A DNA stretch of 64,000 nt from CATOSP01 sp965216155 (lineage in GTDB: Bacteria > Chloroflexota > Dehalococcoidia > Lucifugimonadales > UBA3495): the NCBI GenBank assembly GCA_965216155.1, contig CBDCFD010000006.1:310001-374000 (forward strand), read 5' to 3'. A program made the translations under genes and the position numbers. Positions 32,923 through 41,969 of the stretch are shown in pieces. Every line of letters begins with the position of its first letter. Position 1 is the first letter of the stretch. A model generated the notes under the pieces. That model did no database searches and had not been told where the DNA came from. It saw nothing but the letters and a program-made list of their open reading frames with translations.

Positions 32923-34722
32923 ATGGTTTACGAGATGGATCAATATCTGAATGTGCGCTCGGCCTCTGCGCCGTCATTCAGCCCCGATGGGGACCGCATC
33001 GCTTTCGTGAGCAACCTTACTGGGATTCCCTTGCCCTGGGTGGTACCCGCCTCCGGCGGCTGGCCCCAGCCCATTAGCCTGGCCACCGAGCGTACCGGGC
33101 AGGTGATGTTCTCTCCCACGGGCCGGCATCTGACGTTCGACCACGATCAGGGTGGGGATGAGCATTGGCAACTTCTGGTGTGTAGACCCGATGGAGGCGG
33201 CCTACGTCCCTACTCCTTTGATTTGACCGTGTCCCACAGGTTCGGACAGTGGTCACCGGATGGAGAGTCGTTTTCGTTCGCCTCTAACGCGGTTGAACGG
33301 AGGCGATTCGACACTTACATTCAAGTCTTGGAGGACGATGCGCCCAGGCTAATATATTCCGGTGAGGAGTCGGCCGAGCCTGCGGCGTGGACGCCCGATG
33401 GAAAGAAGGTAATCGTCAGTGAAGGGCCACGCCCCGAGAGTGCCAACCTTTACCTCGTGGATGTCGAGATCGGAGAGACTGTTCACCTTACCCCGCACAC
33501 CGGTGACGCGGCGTATTATCCGGTGGGGTTCTCAGCTAACGGAGGCAAGCTCTACCTGCGGACCGACCAAGGGCAGGAATTCCTGGGGTTAGCCCTACTT
33601 GACCTGGCTACCCTTGGGATGGACTATTTGCTAGTCTCGGACTGGGACATCGAAAGCGCGGCCCTATCACCCAACCGGCGGAGGTTGGTCTACTCCAAGA
33701 ACGCCGACGGGTCCTCCCGGATTTCGTTAAGAGACGTTGGCTCGTCTGAAGAGTATCAGATACCAGACTTGCCTTTGGGCGTGGTATCGGGTCTAACCTG
33801 GGCTCCCCATGGGCGCAAGTTTGCATTTGCCCTCAATAGCTCCCAGGCCACGTCCGATATCTGGACCTACGATTTGAGGCAACGGCGGTTGCAACAAGTT
33901 ACCCATTCCCCGCGCGTGGGGCTCGAAGAAGACGCGCTCGTTAATCCGGAGGTCGTGAGATTCCGGGCCATGGACGGCCTGGAAATACCGGGACTATTGT
34001 ACGCTCCCAGAGGCGCGAGACCCGACGGCGCCAACCCCGCGATAGTCCAGGTACACGGCGGGCCTTCCGCGCAGACCAGGCCGGTGTTCGAGCCGGTGCT
34101 TCAGTACTTCGCCAATCGGGGCTATGTTGTGCTAGCCACCAACGTCCGGGGCAGCACGGGTTACGGCCGCACCTATAAGCACCTTGACGACGTGCGGAAG
34201 CGAATGGATAGCGTGGCCGACCTGGAAGCGGCCAATTCGTGGCTTCGGTCTTCCGGGTGGGCTCACCCGGACCGGATAGCGGTGATGGGGCCTTCCTACG
34301 GCGGGTTCATGGTGCTGTCTGCCTTGACGACCTACCCGGACTCGTGGGCCGCGGGAGTAAATGAGAGGGGAGTAGCCGATTTCATCATGCACCTGGAGCG
34401 CACCGAACCGCAGGGCCGCAGGCTAAGGGAGATCGAATATGGGACCATTGAAGAGGACGGCGATTTCCTACGCTCCATCTCCCCCTTAAACCACGTGGAC
34501 AAGATCAAAGTTCCGATGGTGGTGGTCCACGGCGCCAATGACCCCAGAGTAAACGTCAGCGTGGCGGAGGCGCTGGTGGCACAGCTTAGGGAGTACAATA
34601 TCCCTGTCGAATTCCTGCGCTTCGAGGATGAAGGACACGGCATGGTGCGGCTGGCAAACAAGTTGCGCGCCTTTCCTGCCATAGCCGATTTCCTGGACAA
34701 GCACCTTCAAGGAGACACGTAG
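32923..34722 (+). CDS. S9-family (acylaminoacyl/dipeptidyl-type) peptidase
   Basis: About 599 residues. ATG at 32923 has GAGGTG six bases upstream. The N-terminal 330 residues form a TolB-like beta-propeller (SPTGRHLTFDHDQ, WSPDGESFSFASN, WTPDGKKVIVSEG). The C-terminal alpha/beta-hydrolase domain has the Ser in MGPSYGGFMVLSAL, the Asp in VVHGANDPRVNVSVAEALV and the His in FEDEGHGMVRLANK. It cleaves short peptides or acylated amino acids. It has no signal peptide, so it is probably cytoplasmic. The MOSC gene overlaps its stop codon by one base. Confidence 0.92.
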   Translation: MVYEMDQYLNVRSASAPSFSPDGDRIAFVSNLTGIPLPWVVPASGGWPQPISLATERTGQVMFSPTGRHLTFDHDQGGDEHWQLLVCRPDGGGLRPYSFDLTVSHRFGQWSPDGESFSFASNAVERRRFDTYIQVLEDDAPRLIYSGEESAEPAAWTPDGKKVIVSEGPRPESANLYLVDVEIGETVHLTPHTGDAAYYPVGFSANGGKLYLRTDQGQEFLGLALLDLATLGMDYLLVSDWDIESAALSPNRRRLVYSKNADGSSRISLRDVGSSEEYQIPDLPLGVVSGLTWAPHGRKFAFALNSSQATSDIWTYDLRQRRLQQVTHSPRVGLEEDALVNPEVVRFRAMDGLEIPGLLYAPRGARPDGANPAIVQVHGGPSAQTRPVFEPVLQYFANRGYVVLATNVRGSTGYGRTYKHLDDVRKRMDSVADLEAANSWLRSSGWAHPDRIAVMGPSYGGFMVLSALTTYPDSWAAGVNERGVADFIMHLERTEPQGRRLREIEYGTIEEDGDFLRSISPLNHVDKIKVPMVVVHGANDPRVNVSVAEALVAQLREYNIPVEFLRFEDEGHGMVRLANKLRAFPAIADFLDKHLQGDT

Positions 34723-35261
34723 TGAACGGAGAAGTGGTCTCGGTCAACCGCAGCGCCACGCACACTTTGGTCAAACCGAATCAGGAGAGGGTCCAACTGC
34801 TCGCCGGGTTGGGGGTGGAGGGCGACGCCCACGCGGGGAAGACGGTCAAGCACCGCTCGCGTGTGGCGCAAGACCCGGACCAACCTAACCTGCGTCAGGT
34901 ACACCTGATCCATTCCGAGCTATACGCAGAATTGAGGGAGTCCGGCTTCGACGTCTCTCACGGCCAGATGGGCGAAAACATCACCACAGGCGGCGTGGAC
35001 TTGTTGGGTCTTCCGGCCGGTACGCTGCTTCACATGAGGGACGCCGTGGTGGAAGTCACTGGCCTGCGAAACCCCTGCGCTCAACTGAACAAGATCCAGC
35101 CCGGCCTGCTGGACTCGGTCTTGGACCATGACGAAAACGGCAACCTGATTCGCAAGGCGGGTATCATGGGTATCGTGGTCACCGGCGGCGAAGTAGTTCC
35201 AGGAGACGAAATCCGTGTGGAACTACCGGCCGAGCCCCACCGGCCCCTGGAACCGGTCTAA
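34722..35261 (+). CDS. MOSC-domain protein
   Basis: A 179-residue stand-alone MOSC domain. GTG at 34722 shares its first base with the preceding TAG, so translation is coupled. Landmarks are GVEGDAHAGKTVKHRSRVAQ, LRQVHLIHSELY, HGQMGENITTGGVDLLGLPA and LRNPCAQLNKIQPG with the single conserved Cys. MOSC domains carry sulfur to metal centres or bind molybdopterin, as in the Moco sulfurase C-terminus or the YiiM/YcbX proteins. It could activate the xanthine-dehydrogenase-type enzyme at 24.6-26.9 kb; this is inference. Confidence 0.88.
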   Translation: MNGEVVSVNRSATHTLVKPNQERVQLLAGLGVEGDAHAGKTVKHRSRVAQDPDQPNLRQVHLIHSELYAELRESGFDVSHGQMGENITTGGVDLLGLPAGTLLHMRDAVVEVTGLRNPCAQLNKIQPGLLDSVLDHDENGNLIRKAGIMGIVVTGGEVVPGDEIRVELPAEPHRPLEPV

Positions 35262-35274
35262 TCCCGGCCCACCC

Positions 35275-36567
35275 CTACAGCAAATTCCACCTGGGGTTGG
35301 CCTCTACTTCCGTCTTGAGGCGGTCTACGATCCACTCACGGACTGAGCCGTCCAGGTAGAAGGTCGGCTTAATGAGGTCGCTTTCATCGGTGATCAGGCC
35401 TTCTTCCAGGGCTGTCTGGGCTACCGAAGTACCGGGCCGGACCCGCACACCCACGCGCAGATTTGCCAGAGTGGGGCGAATCTCGCGGAGAAACTCGAGC
35501 TTGGTCTCCACAGTCTCCGCTGTCTCCCCCGGCTCACCGAAATACTGAGACATGACGTAGTTCAAGCCCGTAGCGTCGCAGCGTTGGCAGATCTCTTTCA
35601 ACGGTTCCAGCCGCGCGTCCAGCGGCTCGCGTTCCAGGCTCTCGCCGGCGAATCCCTTCATGATTACCAATCCTGACCCGGCCTGTTTCATCAGGCTCAG
35701 CACCTCTTCGTCGCAGGCATCGGGCACAGGGGCCAGATAGCTGTTCCAGCGGACCTTCAGGTCTTCCTCGATCAGCGACCGGCAAAGCGCCTTGGCGTGG
35801 GGCAGGGGCACGTTGAATCCCGAGTCGATAAAGAAGACCTTTTTCAGACCGAACCGGTCCTTCATCTCCTGGACTTCGCGAATCACATCCTCGATGGGCT
35901 TTAGAACGCGCCAGGTAGTGGCGTCGTTTCCAGCCTCGATAGAGTGGGAGAAGCTGTCGTCGAGCTTTGTCACGATGCCAATGCCGAACCCGGCTTGCTC
36001 GTACCTGGTCATGTCCAGCTCTTCCAGCCGGGGCGGCTTGGAAAAGCTGGAGTAGGCCAGACCCCGGTAGACGGTCTCTCCGTCGCCGTCCTTGTAGACC
36101 AGTCCGGGAAGGTTGTGGAAGTTTTCGCCGCTCTCCAGGGACGCGGCGACTTGGGCAAAGGTCTCACCGCCATCTCCGGCCACACCAAGGTCCGGTCCCA
36201 GGTAGTTGAAGCACTCCCTGGGCAGAAGGCTGAATCCCGGACCGCCGCAAACGATGGTGGCCTTGGAGACGGACCTGATACGGTTGATGACTTCCTTGGT
36301 CGATGGCAGCGCCCACTGGGGGTCCATAAAGCTTGAGTTGTCCAAGTTTCGCAGCGAAAGGCCGACCAAGTCCGGCTGGAACCCTTTGACCGTCCGTTCG
36401 GTATCTCCAAGGTAGTCCTCGGAGAACATAAGATCCAGCACCTTGAGGTCATGCTGCTGCGGGTCAAGATGCGCGGCAATGTACGCCAACCCGATGGGTA
36501 CTGGACGGGCGTTCATTCGGCTCATAAGGCGTTGATGACGGTTGGTGGCGATTAGCAGAATCCGCAT
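35275..36567 (-). CDS. B12-binding/radical-SAM-like protein lacking the cluster cysteines
   Basis: A 430-residue homologue of B12-binding radical SAM proteins. The N-terminal Rossmann cobalamin-type domain is seen in MRILLIATNRHQRLMSRMNA and VPIGLAYIAAHL. The radical SAM TIM-barrel region follows, with TTWRVLKPIEDVIREVQEMK, VFFIDSGFNVP and FGEPGETAETVETKLEFL. Where relatives have CxxxCxxC between GIVTK and TTWR, this protein reads LDDSFSHSIEAGNDA with no cysteine. It therefore cannot bind the usual 4Fe-4S cluster. The rest is full length and undamaged, which suggests a changed function rather than decay. No B12 lower-ligand DxHxxG motif was seen either. Confidence 0.78.
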   Translation of the reverse strand: MRILLIATNRHQRLMSRMNARPVPIGLAYIAAHLDPQQHDLKVLDLMFSEDYLGDTERTVKGFQPDLVGLSLRNLDNSSFMDPQWALPSTKEVINRIRSVSKATIVCGGPGFSLLPRECFNYLGPDLGVAGDGGETFAQVAASLESGENFHNLPGLVYKDGDGETVYRGLAYSSFSKPPRLEELDMTRYEQAGFGIGIVTKLDDSFSHSIEAGNDATTWRVLKPIEDVIREVQEMKDRFGLKKVFFIDSGFNVPLPHAKALCRSLIEEDLKVRWNSYLAPVPDACDEEVLSLMKQAGSGLVIMKGFAGESLEREPLDARLEPLKEICQRCDATGLNYVMSQYFGEPGETAETVETKLEFLREIRPTLANLRVGVRVRPGTSVAQTALEEGLITDESDLIKPTFYLDGSVREWIVDRLKTEVEANPRWNLL

Positions 36568-36652
36568 GTCTGACTCCTACAAGCCTGATGGCGCCGTGCT
36601 CTCGGTTCTGGAATCTATTAACCTCAATGTTAACTAATCTACGTGCTGCGGT

Positions 36653-36888
36653 CTAGGGTCCCCAAATGACCGAATCCCCATGGCCTTGCGGCTCCCCCAA
36701 ATCCTGTTCGGTGTGGAGGTCTTTTTCGATCAGCTTGGCAAGCAATTCAGCAAGATCGTAAGTCTTTTTTGCAGCACTACCTCGTTGCCGCTGATGACGA
36801 TTTCAACAGTGGACCCCTCGCTAACTGACCACTGTTCAACCACGGTCTTGGGTATGCGGACCGCAAGGCTGATCCCTCACTGTGAGAC
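36653..36888 (-). pseudogene. AbrB/MazE-type antitoxin remnant
   Basis: The minus strand encodes GISLAVRIPKTVVEQWSVSE, then GSTVEIVISGNEVVLQK, the swapped-hairpin DNA-binding core of MazE-like antitoxins. The expected Trp codon before it is TGA (36877-36879). The C-terminal part shifts frame in a run of A to continue as TYDLAELLAKLIEKD, ending near 36653. No start codon or partner toxin is visible. Confidence 0.55.
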
Positions 36889-37083
36889 ATAAGACGAAGA
36901 CCACATGCAACCCCGCTTTAGGATAGCTAATATATATCCATGGCTGGTCGTTTTCCACGTAGTGGTAAGTTGGCTGGATACTGTTGATTCCACCTCTAGC
37001 GTCGATGCTTTAATATGCACACACACTCGACCTGTCTTGGTGTCGGCCGAGGGCTACTTTGATTTTGGGAGGAGGTATCCGAT

Positions 37084-37461
37084 ATGGCTAGGATTGGCCT
37101 GGTCCGGGAGGCTGAGGCCACCGGCAGAGTCAAGGAGATCTACGAAGAGATCAAGCAGACCATGGAGTGGAGCTTCGTCCCTGAAACGTTTCAGGTCATG
37201 GGACACAACCCGGACCACCTGGAAGCCTACTGGAGTCACTACAAGCAGGCGATGGGGCCGGGGCGGGTTGACATAAAGACCAAGAAGTTGATCGCCTTCG
37301 TAGTCTCGGCCATGAACAACTGCGGCGTTTGAGTCAGCTTTCATCTTGATGCCGTGAAGCATCTGGGGATGGACGACGCTTACTTGGCCGAGGTGGTCGA
37401 AGTGATGACCGAGGTGGCCAAAGGAAACCTGATCATGCACTCCTTGGGCGGGAGGCACTAG
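37084..37461 (+). CDS. AhpD-like (carboxymuconolactone decarboxylase family) selenoprotein
   Basis: A 125-residue frame with TGA at 37330-37332 read as Sec (residue 83). ATG at 37084 has GGGAGGAGG upstream. It reads MARIGLVREAEATGRVKEIY, then KLIAFVVSAMNNCGV-U-VSF, then HLDAVKHLGMDDAYLAEVVE, and ends GGRH-TAG. AhpD-type proteins have an active CxxC followed by a His three residues on; here the second Cys is Sec, giving C80-x-x-U83-x-x-x-H87. AhpD-like selenoproteins with CxxU are known in bacteria. Without Sec the protein would stop inside its active site. It is probably a thiol peroxidase or disulfide reductant. A GMC oxidoreductase follows 75 bp downstream. Confidence 0.9.
37337..37360 (+). 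promoter_or_regulatory. Putative SECIS hairpin of the AhpD-like gene
   Basis: After the UGA, GCTTT (37337-37341) pairs with GTGAAGC-side bases (37356-37360) and an inner CAT/ATG helix closes a CTTG loop. The loop G is 16 nt downstream of the UGA. The stem has an asymmetric bulge, so it is weaker than the other three candidates. Confidence 0.4.
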
Positions 37462-37536
37462 GCGGTTCTCATGCGGAGCGCGCCCGCTTGACCACCGCCG
37501 TTCGCGGTCAATAGAATCGGACTCACAGGAGGAACC

Positions 37537-39084
37537 ATGAAATACGATTACATTGTAGTTGGAGCCGGTTCGGCCGGCAGCACTATCGCCACCAGGCTAT
37601 CGGAGGATTCCAGCAAGTCGGTGCTCCTGCTGGAAGCGGGCCCGGACTTCCCCGATTTTGAGCAACTGCCCGAAGACCTTAAGATGGGCAATAATGTCTG
37701 GCTTTCGGCTTACGGCCCTCATTCCTGGGGATTCGAAGCGCAGGTTACTCCCCAACAGCCCAATCTAGTGATTCCGAGGGGCAAGGCCACCGGGGGCTCC
37801 AGCGCCATCAACGGGCAGGTCCTTTACCGGGGTATACCGGAAGACTACGACCGCTGGGCTGAGTGGGGAAACGACGAGTGGGCGTACACCCGCGTCCTGC
37901 CATACTTCCGCAAGATGGAAACGGACCTGGACTACCCCGGCGGCGACTTCCACGGAGACGACGGCCCCATTCCGGTGCGCCGCTACCCCAGGGACGAGTG
38001 GCTTCCCTATGCCACCGCGTTCCAGGAGGCGTGCTTCGCCGAGGGGTTCCCGGACGATCCAGACCAGAACCACCCCGAATCCACAGGAGTATCCCCGAGG
38101 GCCCGTAACACTCTGGAAGGGGTCCGGATCAGCACCGCGATAGCTTACCTTGGCCCCGCCCGCCACCGGTTGAATCTCACCATCAAGGCGGATGTTCATG
38201 CCCGCCGGGTATTGTTTCAGGGTAAACGGGCTGTGGGGGTCGAGGTCGAAAGTGGCGGTGAGGTCTTCACCGTCGAGGGCGACGATATAATTTTGAGCAG
38301 CGGGGCCATCGGCTCGCCCCACCTGCTGCTGCTGTCCGGTGTCGGTCCCGCGGAGCACATGAACAGCTTCGGCGTCCCGGTGGTCCATGACTTGCCGGGT
38401 GTGGGCCAGAACTTACGGGACCACCCGTCGGCAACCGTTTTGTTCAGGGCCACGGGGGAGAAGCCCGACGTGCAGGCGCCGGTTATCCAGGTAGGGCTGC
38501 GGTACACAGTGGAGGGTTCATACCTGCGCAACGACATGCAGGTTAGCCCAACGATGCTGACCAGCGAGCACCGCCCGGTGCAGGTGGAGATCAACGATGA
38601 CGGAAACTATCTTGGAGTAAGTTGCAGCCTTCAGCTAGCGCTGGGTGCGGGGGAACTTCGGCTGCAATCGACCGATCCCGCGGTCCAGCCGTTTCTGAAC
38701 TATAACTATTACACCGAACCATTCGACCTGGAAAGAATGCGTCGCTCCGTGCGGCTTGCCGTCCGGTTGGCGGACCATCCGGCATTCAAGGAATTGATAA
38801 TCGATCGCGTATCGCCCACCGACGATGAACTAGCGTCGGACGATGCTTTGAACAACTGGCTCATGCACTACACCGGCACTTCGCACCACGTTTCCGGAAC
38901 ATGCAAGATGGGGCCGGACTCCGACGGGATAGCCGTGGTTGACCAGTACGCCCACGTACGCGGAGTCGAGGGTCTGAGAGTGGCGGACGCGTCGATCATG
39001 CCGGACTGCATCCGCGCCAACACCAACGCCACCACAATCATGATCGCAGAGAGGGTGGCGGACTTCATCAAAGAGGGAAGATAG
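37537..39084 (+). CDS. GMC-family FAD-dependent oxidoreductase (choline dehydrogenase-like)
   Basis: A 515-residue GMC oxidoreductase. The FAD-binding start is YDYIVVGAGSAGSTIATRLS, with VLLLEAGPDFPDF. GMC signature 1 is PRGKATGGSSAINGQVLYRG and signature 2 is GAIGSPHLLLLSGVGPAEHM. The C-terminal active-site segment is HHVSGTCKMGPDS and DASIMPDCIRANTNATTIMI, with a His and an Asn in the catalytic positions. It oxidises an alcohol; the natural substrate is unknown. ATG is preceded by AGGAGG. Confidence 0.94.
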   Translation: MKYDYIVVGAGSAGSTIATRLSEDSSKSVLLLEAGPDFPDFEQLPEDLKMGNNVWLSAYGPHSWGFEAQVTPQQPNLVIPRGKATGGSSAINGQVLYRGIPEDYDRWAEWGNDEWAYTRVLPYFRKMETDLDYPGGDFHGDDGPIPVRRYPRDEWLPYATAFQEACFAEGFPDDPDQNHPESTGVSPRARNTLEGVRISTAIAYLGPARHRLNLTIKADVHARRVLFQGKRAVGVEVESGGEVFTVEGDDIILSSGAIGSPHLLLLSGVGPAEHMNSFGVPVVHDLPGVGQNLRDHPSATVLFRATGEKPDVQAPVIQVGLRYTVEGSYLRNDMQVSPTMLTSEHRPVQVEINDDGNYLGVSCSLQLALGAGELRLQSTDPAVQPFLNYNYYTEPFDLERMRRSVRLAVRLADHPAFKELIIDRVSPTDDELASDDALNNWLMHYTGTSHHVSGTCKMGPDSDGIAVVDQYAHVRGVEGLRVADASIMPDCIRANTNATTIMIAERVADFIKEGR

Positions 39085-39223
39085 CTGCGCTCCCTCGCGG
39101 GCTACTCCGCGTGGACGCTTCATATCTTCCCCCTACCGGGGATGGCTCCCCTGCCACGCGAGCTAGTCCGAGGGCAATGATGGATGGGAACGGAATGGAG
39201 GGATAGCTCAGCTACCGTGCGGG

Positions 39224-39619
39224 CTAGTCCCTACGCTGCACCAGCTCGATGAGCACGTCGTCGGGACCCTCGATGTAAGAGAGGCGGCCGCCTCCGGAGA
39301 CCTCCGTTATGGGGAGGACCACCCGGATGCCGGCCGTCTCCAGCCGTTCCATATCCGCGTCGATATCATCGACTACGAACCCGAAATGCTCCAGCCCCAG
39401 CCGGTTAAGCTCGGCGGCGGGGCGGTCCTGGGGAGAACCATCCTTCTGGGAGGAGATGTTCAACCGGACCGGTCCGTCTACTTCCATGCTGACGGTTATG
39501 GTCCCGGGCATAACCTCTCTCGATCCCAGAATCTTGGCTCCGAAGTGTTTCTCGTACCAGGCGGCGGATGCATGTGGATCGGAAGCCCGGATATGTACGT
39601 GGTTGATTGCGTAACCCAT
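39224..39619 (-). CDS. VOC (glyoxalase/dioxygenase superfamily) protein
   Basis: A 131-residue protein with two beta-alpha-beta-beta-beta units. It starts GYAINHVHIRASDPHASAAW and continues YEKHFGAKILGSREVMPGTI; the second unit has LGLEHFGFVVDDIDADMERL and ends IEGPDDVLIELVQRRD. His in HVHI and Glu in LIELVQ fit metal ligands. The reaction is unknown. It lies just downstream of an SDR gene on the same strand. Confidence 0.85.
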   Translation of the reverse strand: MGYAINHVHIRASDPHASAAWYEKHFGAKILGSREVMPGTITVSMEVDGPVRLNISSQKDGSPQDRPAAELNRLGLEHFGFVVDDIDADMERLETAGIRVVLPITEVSGGGRLSYIEGPDDVLIELVQRRD

Positions 39620-39681
39620 TATATCTCTCCTTTCGTTTGGCCTGGGCCGGTGGACTATTCCCCTCGTCCCGGTCTTTGGCT

Positions 39682-40440
39682 TTAGCCCCTGCCGATAAAC
39701 GGCATTGCAGTTGCCATCACGGTCATGAACTGGACGTTGGCGTCAAGAGGCAGGCTGGCCATGTAGACCACCGCCTGGGCGACATTCTCCACGTCCATCG
39801 TGGGTTCGCCGATGATCTGTCCATTGGGTTGAGGAATTCCCGACTTGATTACACCGGTCATCTCGGTCTCCGCGTTCCCAATGTCAATCTGGCCGCAGGC
39901 GATGTTGTACTTGCGCCCGTCCAGGGAGGTCGAGCGGGTCAGCCCGGTCATGGCGTGTTTGGTGGCAGTGTAGGGGGCGGAGTTGGGTCTCGGCACGTAG
40001 GCGGAGATCGACCCGTTGTTGATGATCCGGCCCCCCATGGGTTCCTGTGCCTTCATCATCCGGAATGCTTCCTGGGTGCAGAGGAACGCCCCCGTGATAT
40101 TGACGTCGACCACCGCCTGCCATTGCTCGTAGGTCAGGTCTTCCATGGGAATCGGCGGGGCGCTGATCCCGGCGTTGTTGAACAGCAGGTCCAACCTGCC
40201 AAACCTCTCCCGGGTGGCCGCAAACAAAGCCTTTACCGCGTCAGGTTTGCCCACGTCCGCCGGGACGACCAGAGTCCGCGCGCTGCCGGGGCCGGCGTCT
40301 GCCACCGTATTTTCAAGCGGCTCGACACGCCTGCCCGCAAGGGTGACCGAGTAGCCTTCCCTCAAGAGGGCCAGGGCGGCGCTCTTGCCCACCCCGGTCC
40401 CCGCTCCCGTGACGATGGCAACCTTGGATTGAGAACTCAT
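39682..40440 (-). CDS. Short-chain dehydrogenase/reductase
   Basis: A 252-residue classical SDR: VAIVTGAGTGVGKSAALALL, LLFNNAGISAPPI, catalytic Ser in IINNGSISAYVP and YTATKHAMTGL as the YxxxK motif. LAGRRVEP after beta-2 suggests NADP(H). It is followed by the VOC gene (62 bp) and preceded by an amidohydrolase, which suggests a small catabolic operon. Confidence 0.9.
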   Translation of the reverse strand: MSSQSKVAIVTGAGTGVGKSAALALLREGYSVTLAGRRVEPLENTVADAGPGSARTLVVPADVGKPDAVKALFAATRERFGRLDLLFNNAGISAPPIPMEDLTYEQWQAVVDVNITGAFLCTQEAFRMMKAQEPMGGRIINNGSISAYVPRPNSAPYTATKHAMTGLTRSTSLDGRKYNIACGQIDIGNAETEMTGVIKSGIPQPNGQIIGEPTMDVENVAQAVVYMASLPLDANVQFMTVMATAMPFIGRG

Positions 40441-40498
40441 GGGCCCTGTCTCCTATCTTAGTTGACCGGGGCTGTTGGCCCCGGTCTCACATTCGTGG

Positions 40499-41515
40499 TT
40501 ATGCGTCTATGTTGTAGACGCGGACGGCGTTGTCATGGAACATGGCGGCCCGTTCCGAGGGCGAATAGCCGCTGGTCATCCGCTTGAAGGCGTTGTACAT
40601 CACGTTGTAGGAATAGGAGACCTTATCCGGCGGGAAGTTGCTTTCAAACATGGCCCGGTCCGGGCCAAACCGGTCGATGCAGTAGGTCATCAGAGGGGCC
40701 ATCGATTCGGCCAGTTCCTCGGACCCTATGGGTGTTTCCCGTGTGTGCCAGTCGAAACCGTACCTGGGCTGCCCCACACCGCCCAGCTTGACGACGACGT
40801 TGGGACACTGGGCCAATGCGGCTACTCCCTCTCTCCAAGCAGGTATTACCTCGTCGTCCCGGTTGCCGTAGGGGCCAACCCGCATCAGGCCGCAGATGTG
40901 GTTGGAGACTATGGTCAGGCCGGGAACGGCCCTGGCAAACTCCGCAAGCTCGGCAAGCTGAGGGAAGAAGACCGTGTTTTCGTAGACGAGTCCTTTACGC
41001 TCCAGGACCCTGGCTCCAGCGAGGAACTGGTCGTTGGCAAGCTGGCGCTCGACACCGCGGTTTTCGATCTCCGGATGAGGGTCCCAGCCGACGGAGTGGC
41101 GAATGCCGCGGAAGCGGTTGGGGCTGGCTTGCCGGAGGGCGTCCAGCACACGCTCCACGTCATCGCCCAGGGTCAGGTTTGCGTGGCCGATGATGGCCGC
41201 CGCCGCCCTGGCCGGGCCGTAAATCCCGCTGGCGCTGGCTGCGGCAAGGCCCTGTACGAATTCCACCTCGCCCACCGGCCGAAGCTCCTCCGGGCCTCCG
41301 GGGCGGTACATGGACCTGGCCTCGATGAACACCGTTGAGCGGACGTTGTGTCCGCTGTTGACGTCGGCCATCAGCTCGTGGAGCAGGTAGCGGTGGTATG
41401 GGACTCGTTCGCGGCGGAAGTCCCAGAAATGGTGGTGGGCGTCGCAGATGGGCATCTCAGGTTCCAGGGTCGGCTCTTCGGTCAATGCCAGCCAGTCGTT
41501 GCCTCCGTATGCCAT
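40499..41515 (-). CDS. Amidohydrolase-2 family (TIM-like barrel) protein
   Basis: A 338-residue protein. ATG at 41515 has GGAGG upstream and is preferred to an extension. The metal motif is ICDAHHHFWDFRRERVPYHR near the N-terminus, and the C-terminal SNFPPDKVSYSYNVMYNAFK includes the barrel Asp. Relatives hydrolyse lactones or decarboxylate aromatic acids (2-pyrone-4,6-dicarboxylate lactonase type). It is the first gene of the amidohydrolase-SDR-VOC set. Confidence 0.88.
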   Translation of the reverse strand: MAYGGNDWLALTEEPTLEPEMPICDAHHHFWDFRRERVPYHRYLLHELMADVNSGHNVRSTVFIEARSMYRPGGPEELRPVGEVEFVQGLAAASASGIYGPARAAAAIIGHANLTLGDDVERVLDALRQASPNRFRGIRHSVGWDPHPEIENRGVERQLANDQFLAGARVLERKGLVYENTVFFPQLAELAEFARAVPGLTIVSNHICGLMRVGPYGNRDDEVIPAWREGVAALAQCPNVVVKLGGVGQPRYGFDWHTRETPIGSEELAESMAPLMTYCIDRFGPDRAMFESNFPPDKVSYSYNVMYNAFKRMTSGYSPSERAAMFHDNAVRVYNIDA

Positions 41516-41969
41516 AGCCGCGCCTCCAAGTCTGAATTGGGATGGGAATGACGGGAATAATCCTAACATATACCCGGAGCAACATGGCTTTCCTTTGATT
41601 CATCCGGCTGATTCTCCCGGCGCGGCGGGTCAGCAATTGCCAAGGAACCACGCCCACGGGCGCTCTAGCAACAGGGCACAGAGACATGCCATTACCATGA
41701 ACGCAGCAAGTTTTCATTTCCTTGGGTGGCCTTCACAATGCCACTGGTAATTCGGGCGATGAGCCGGGACCGGGCATGACCGGATATCCGGGTGTCACGC
41801 TGGTGAACGTTTCCGGGTCCCAGACCCCGTTCGAGCCGGGGGCAGGCTTTTCGCTGGAACTGCGGATGGCCGGTTTCGGTCATGATCGAAAGGCCCTGGC
41901 GACTGCGCCTTCGACTTGACGGGGTAGGCGGGACGGAAGAACCGGGCTTGGGCGTTGCAGGGTCCATGT
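41516..41969. other. Intergenic region without a recognised gene
   Basis: About 450 bp. Open frames on both strands have no family resemblance or good ribosome-binding sites. The stretch around 41770-41890 (with CGGATATCCGGGTG and GTTTCCGGGTCCC) looks like dispersed repeat sequence rather than coding DNA, but I see no second copy in the window. Confidence 0.4.
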
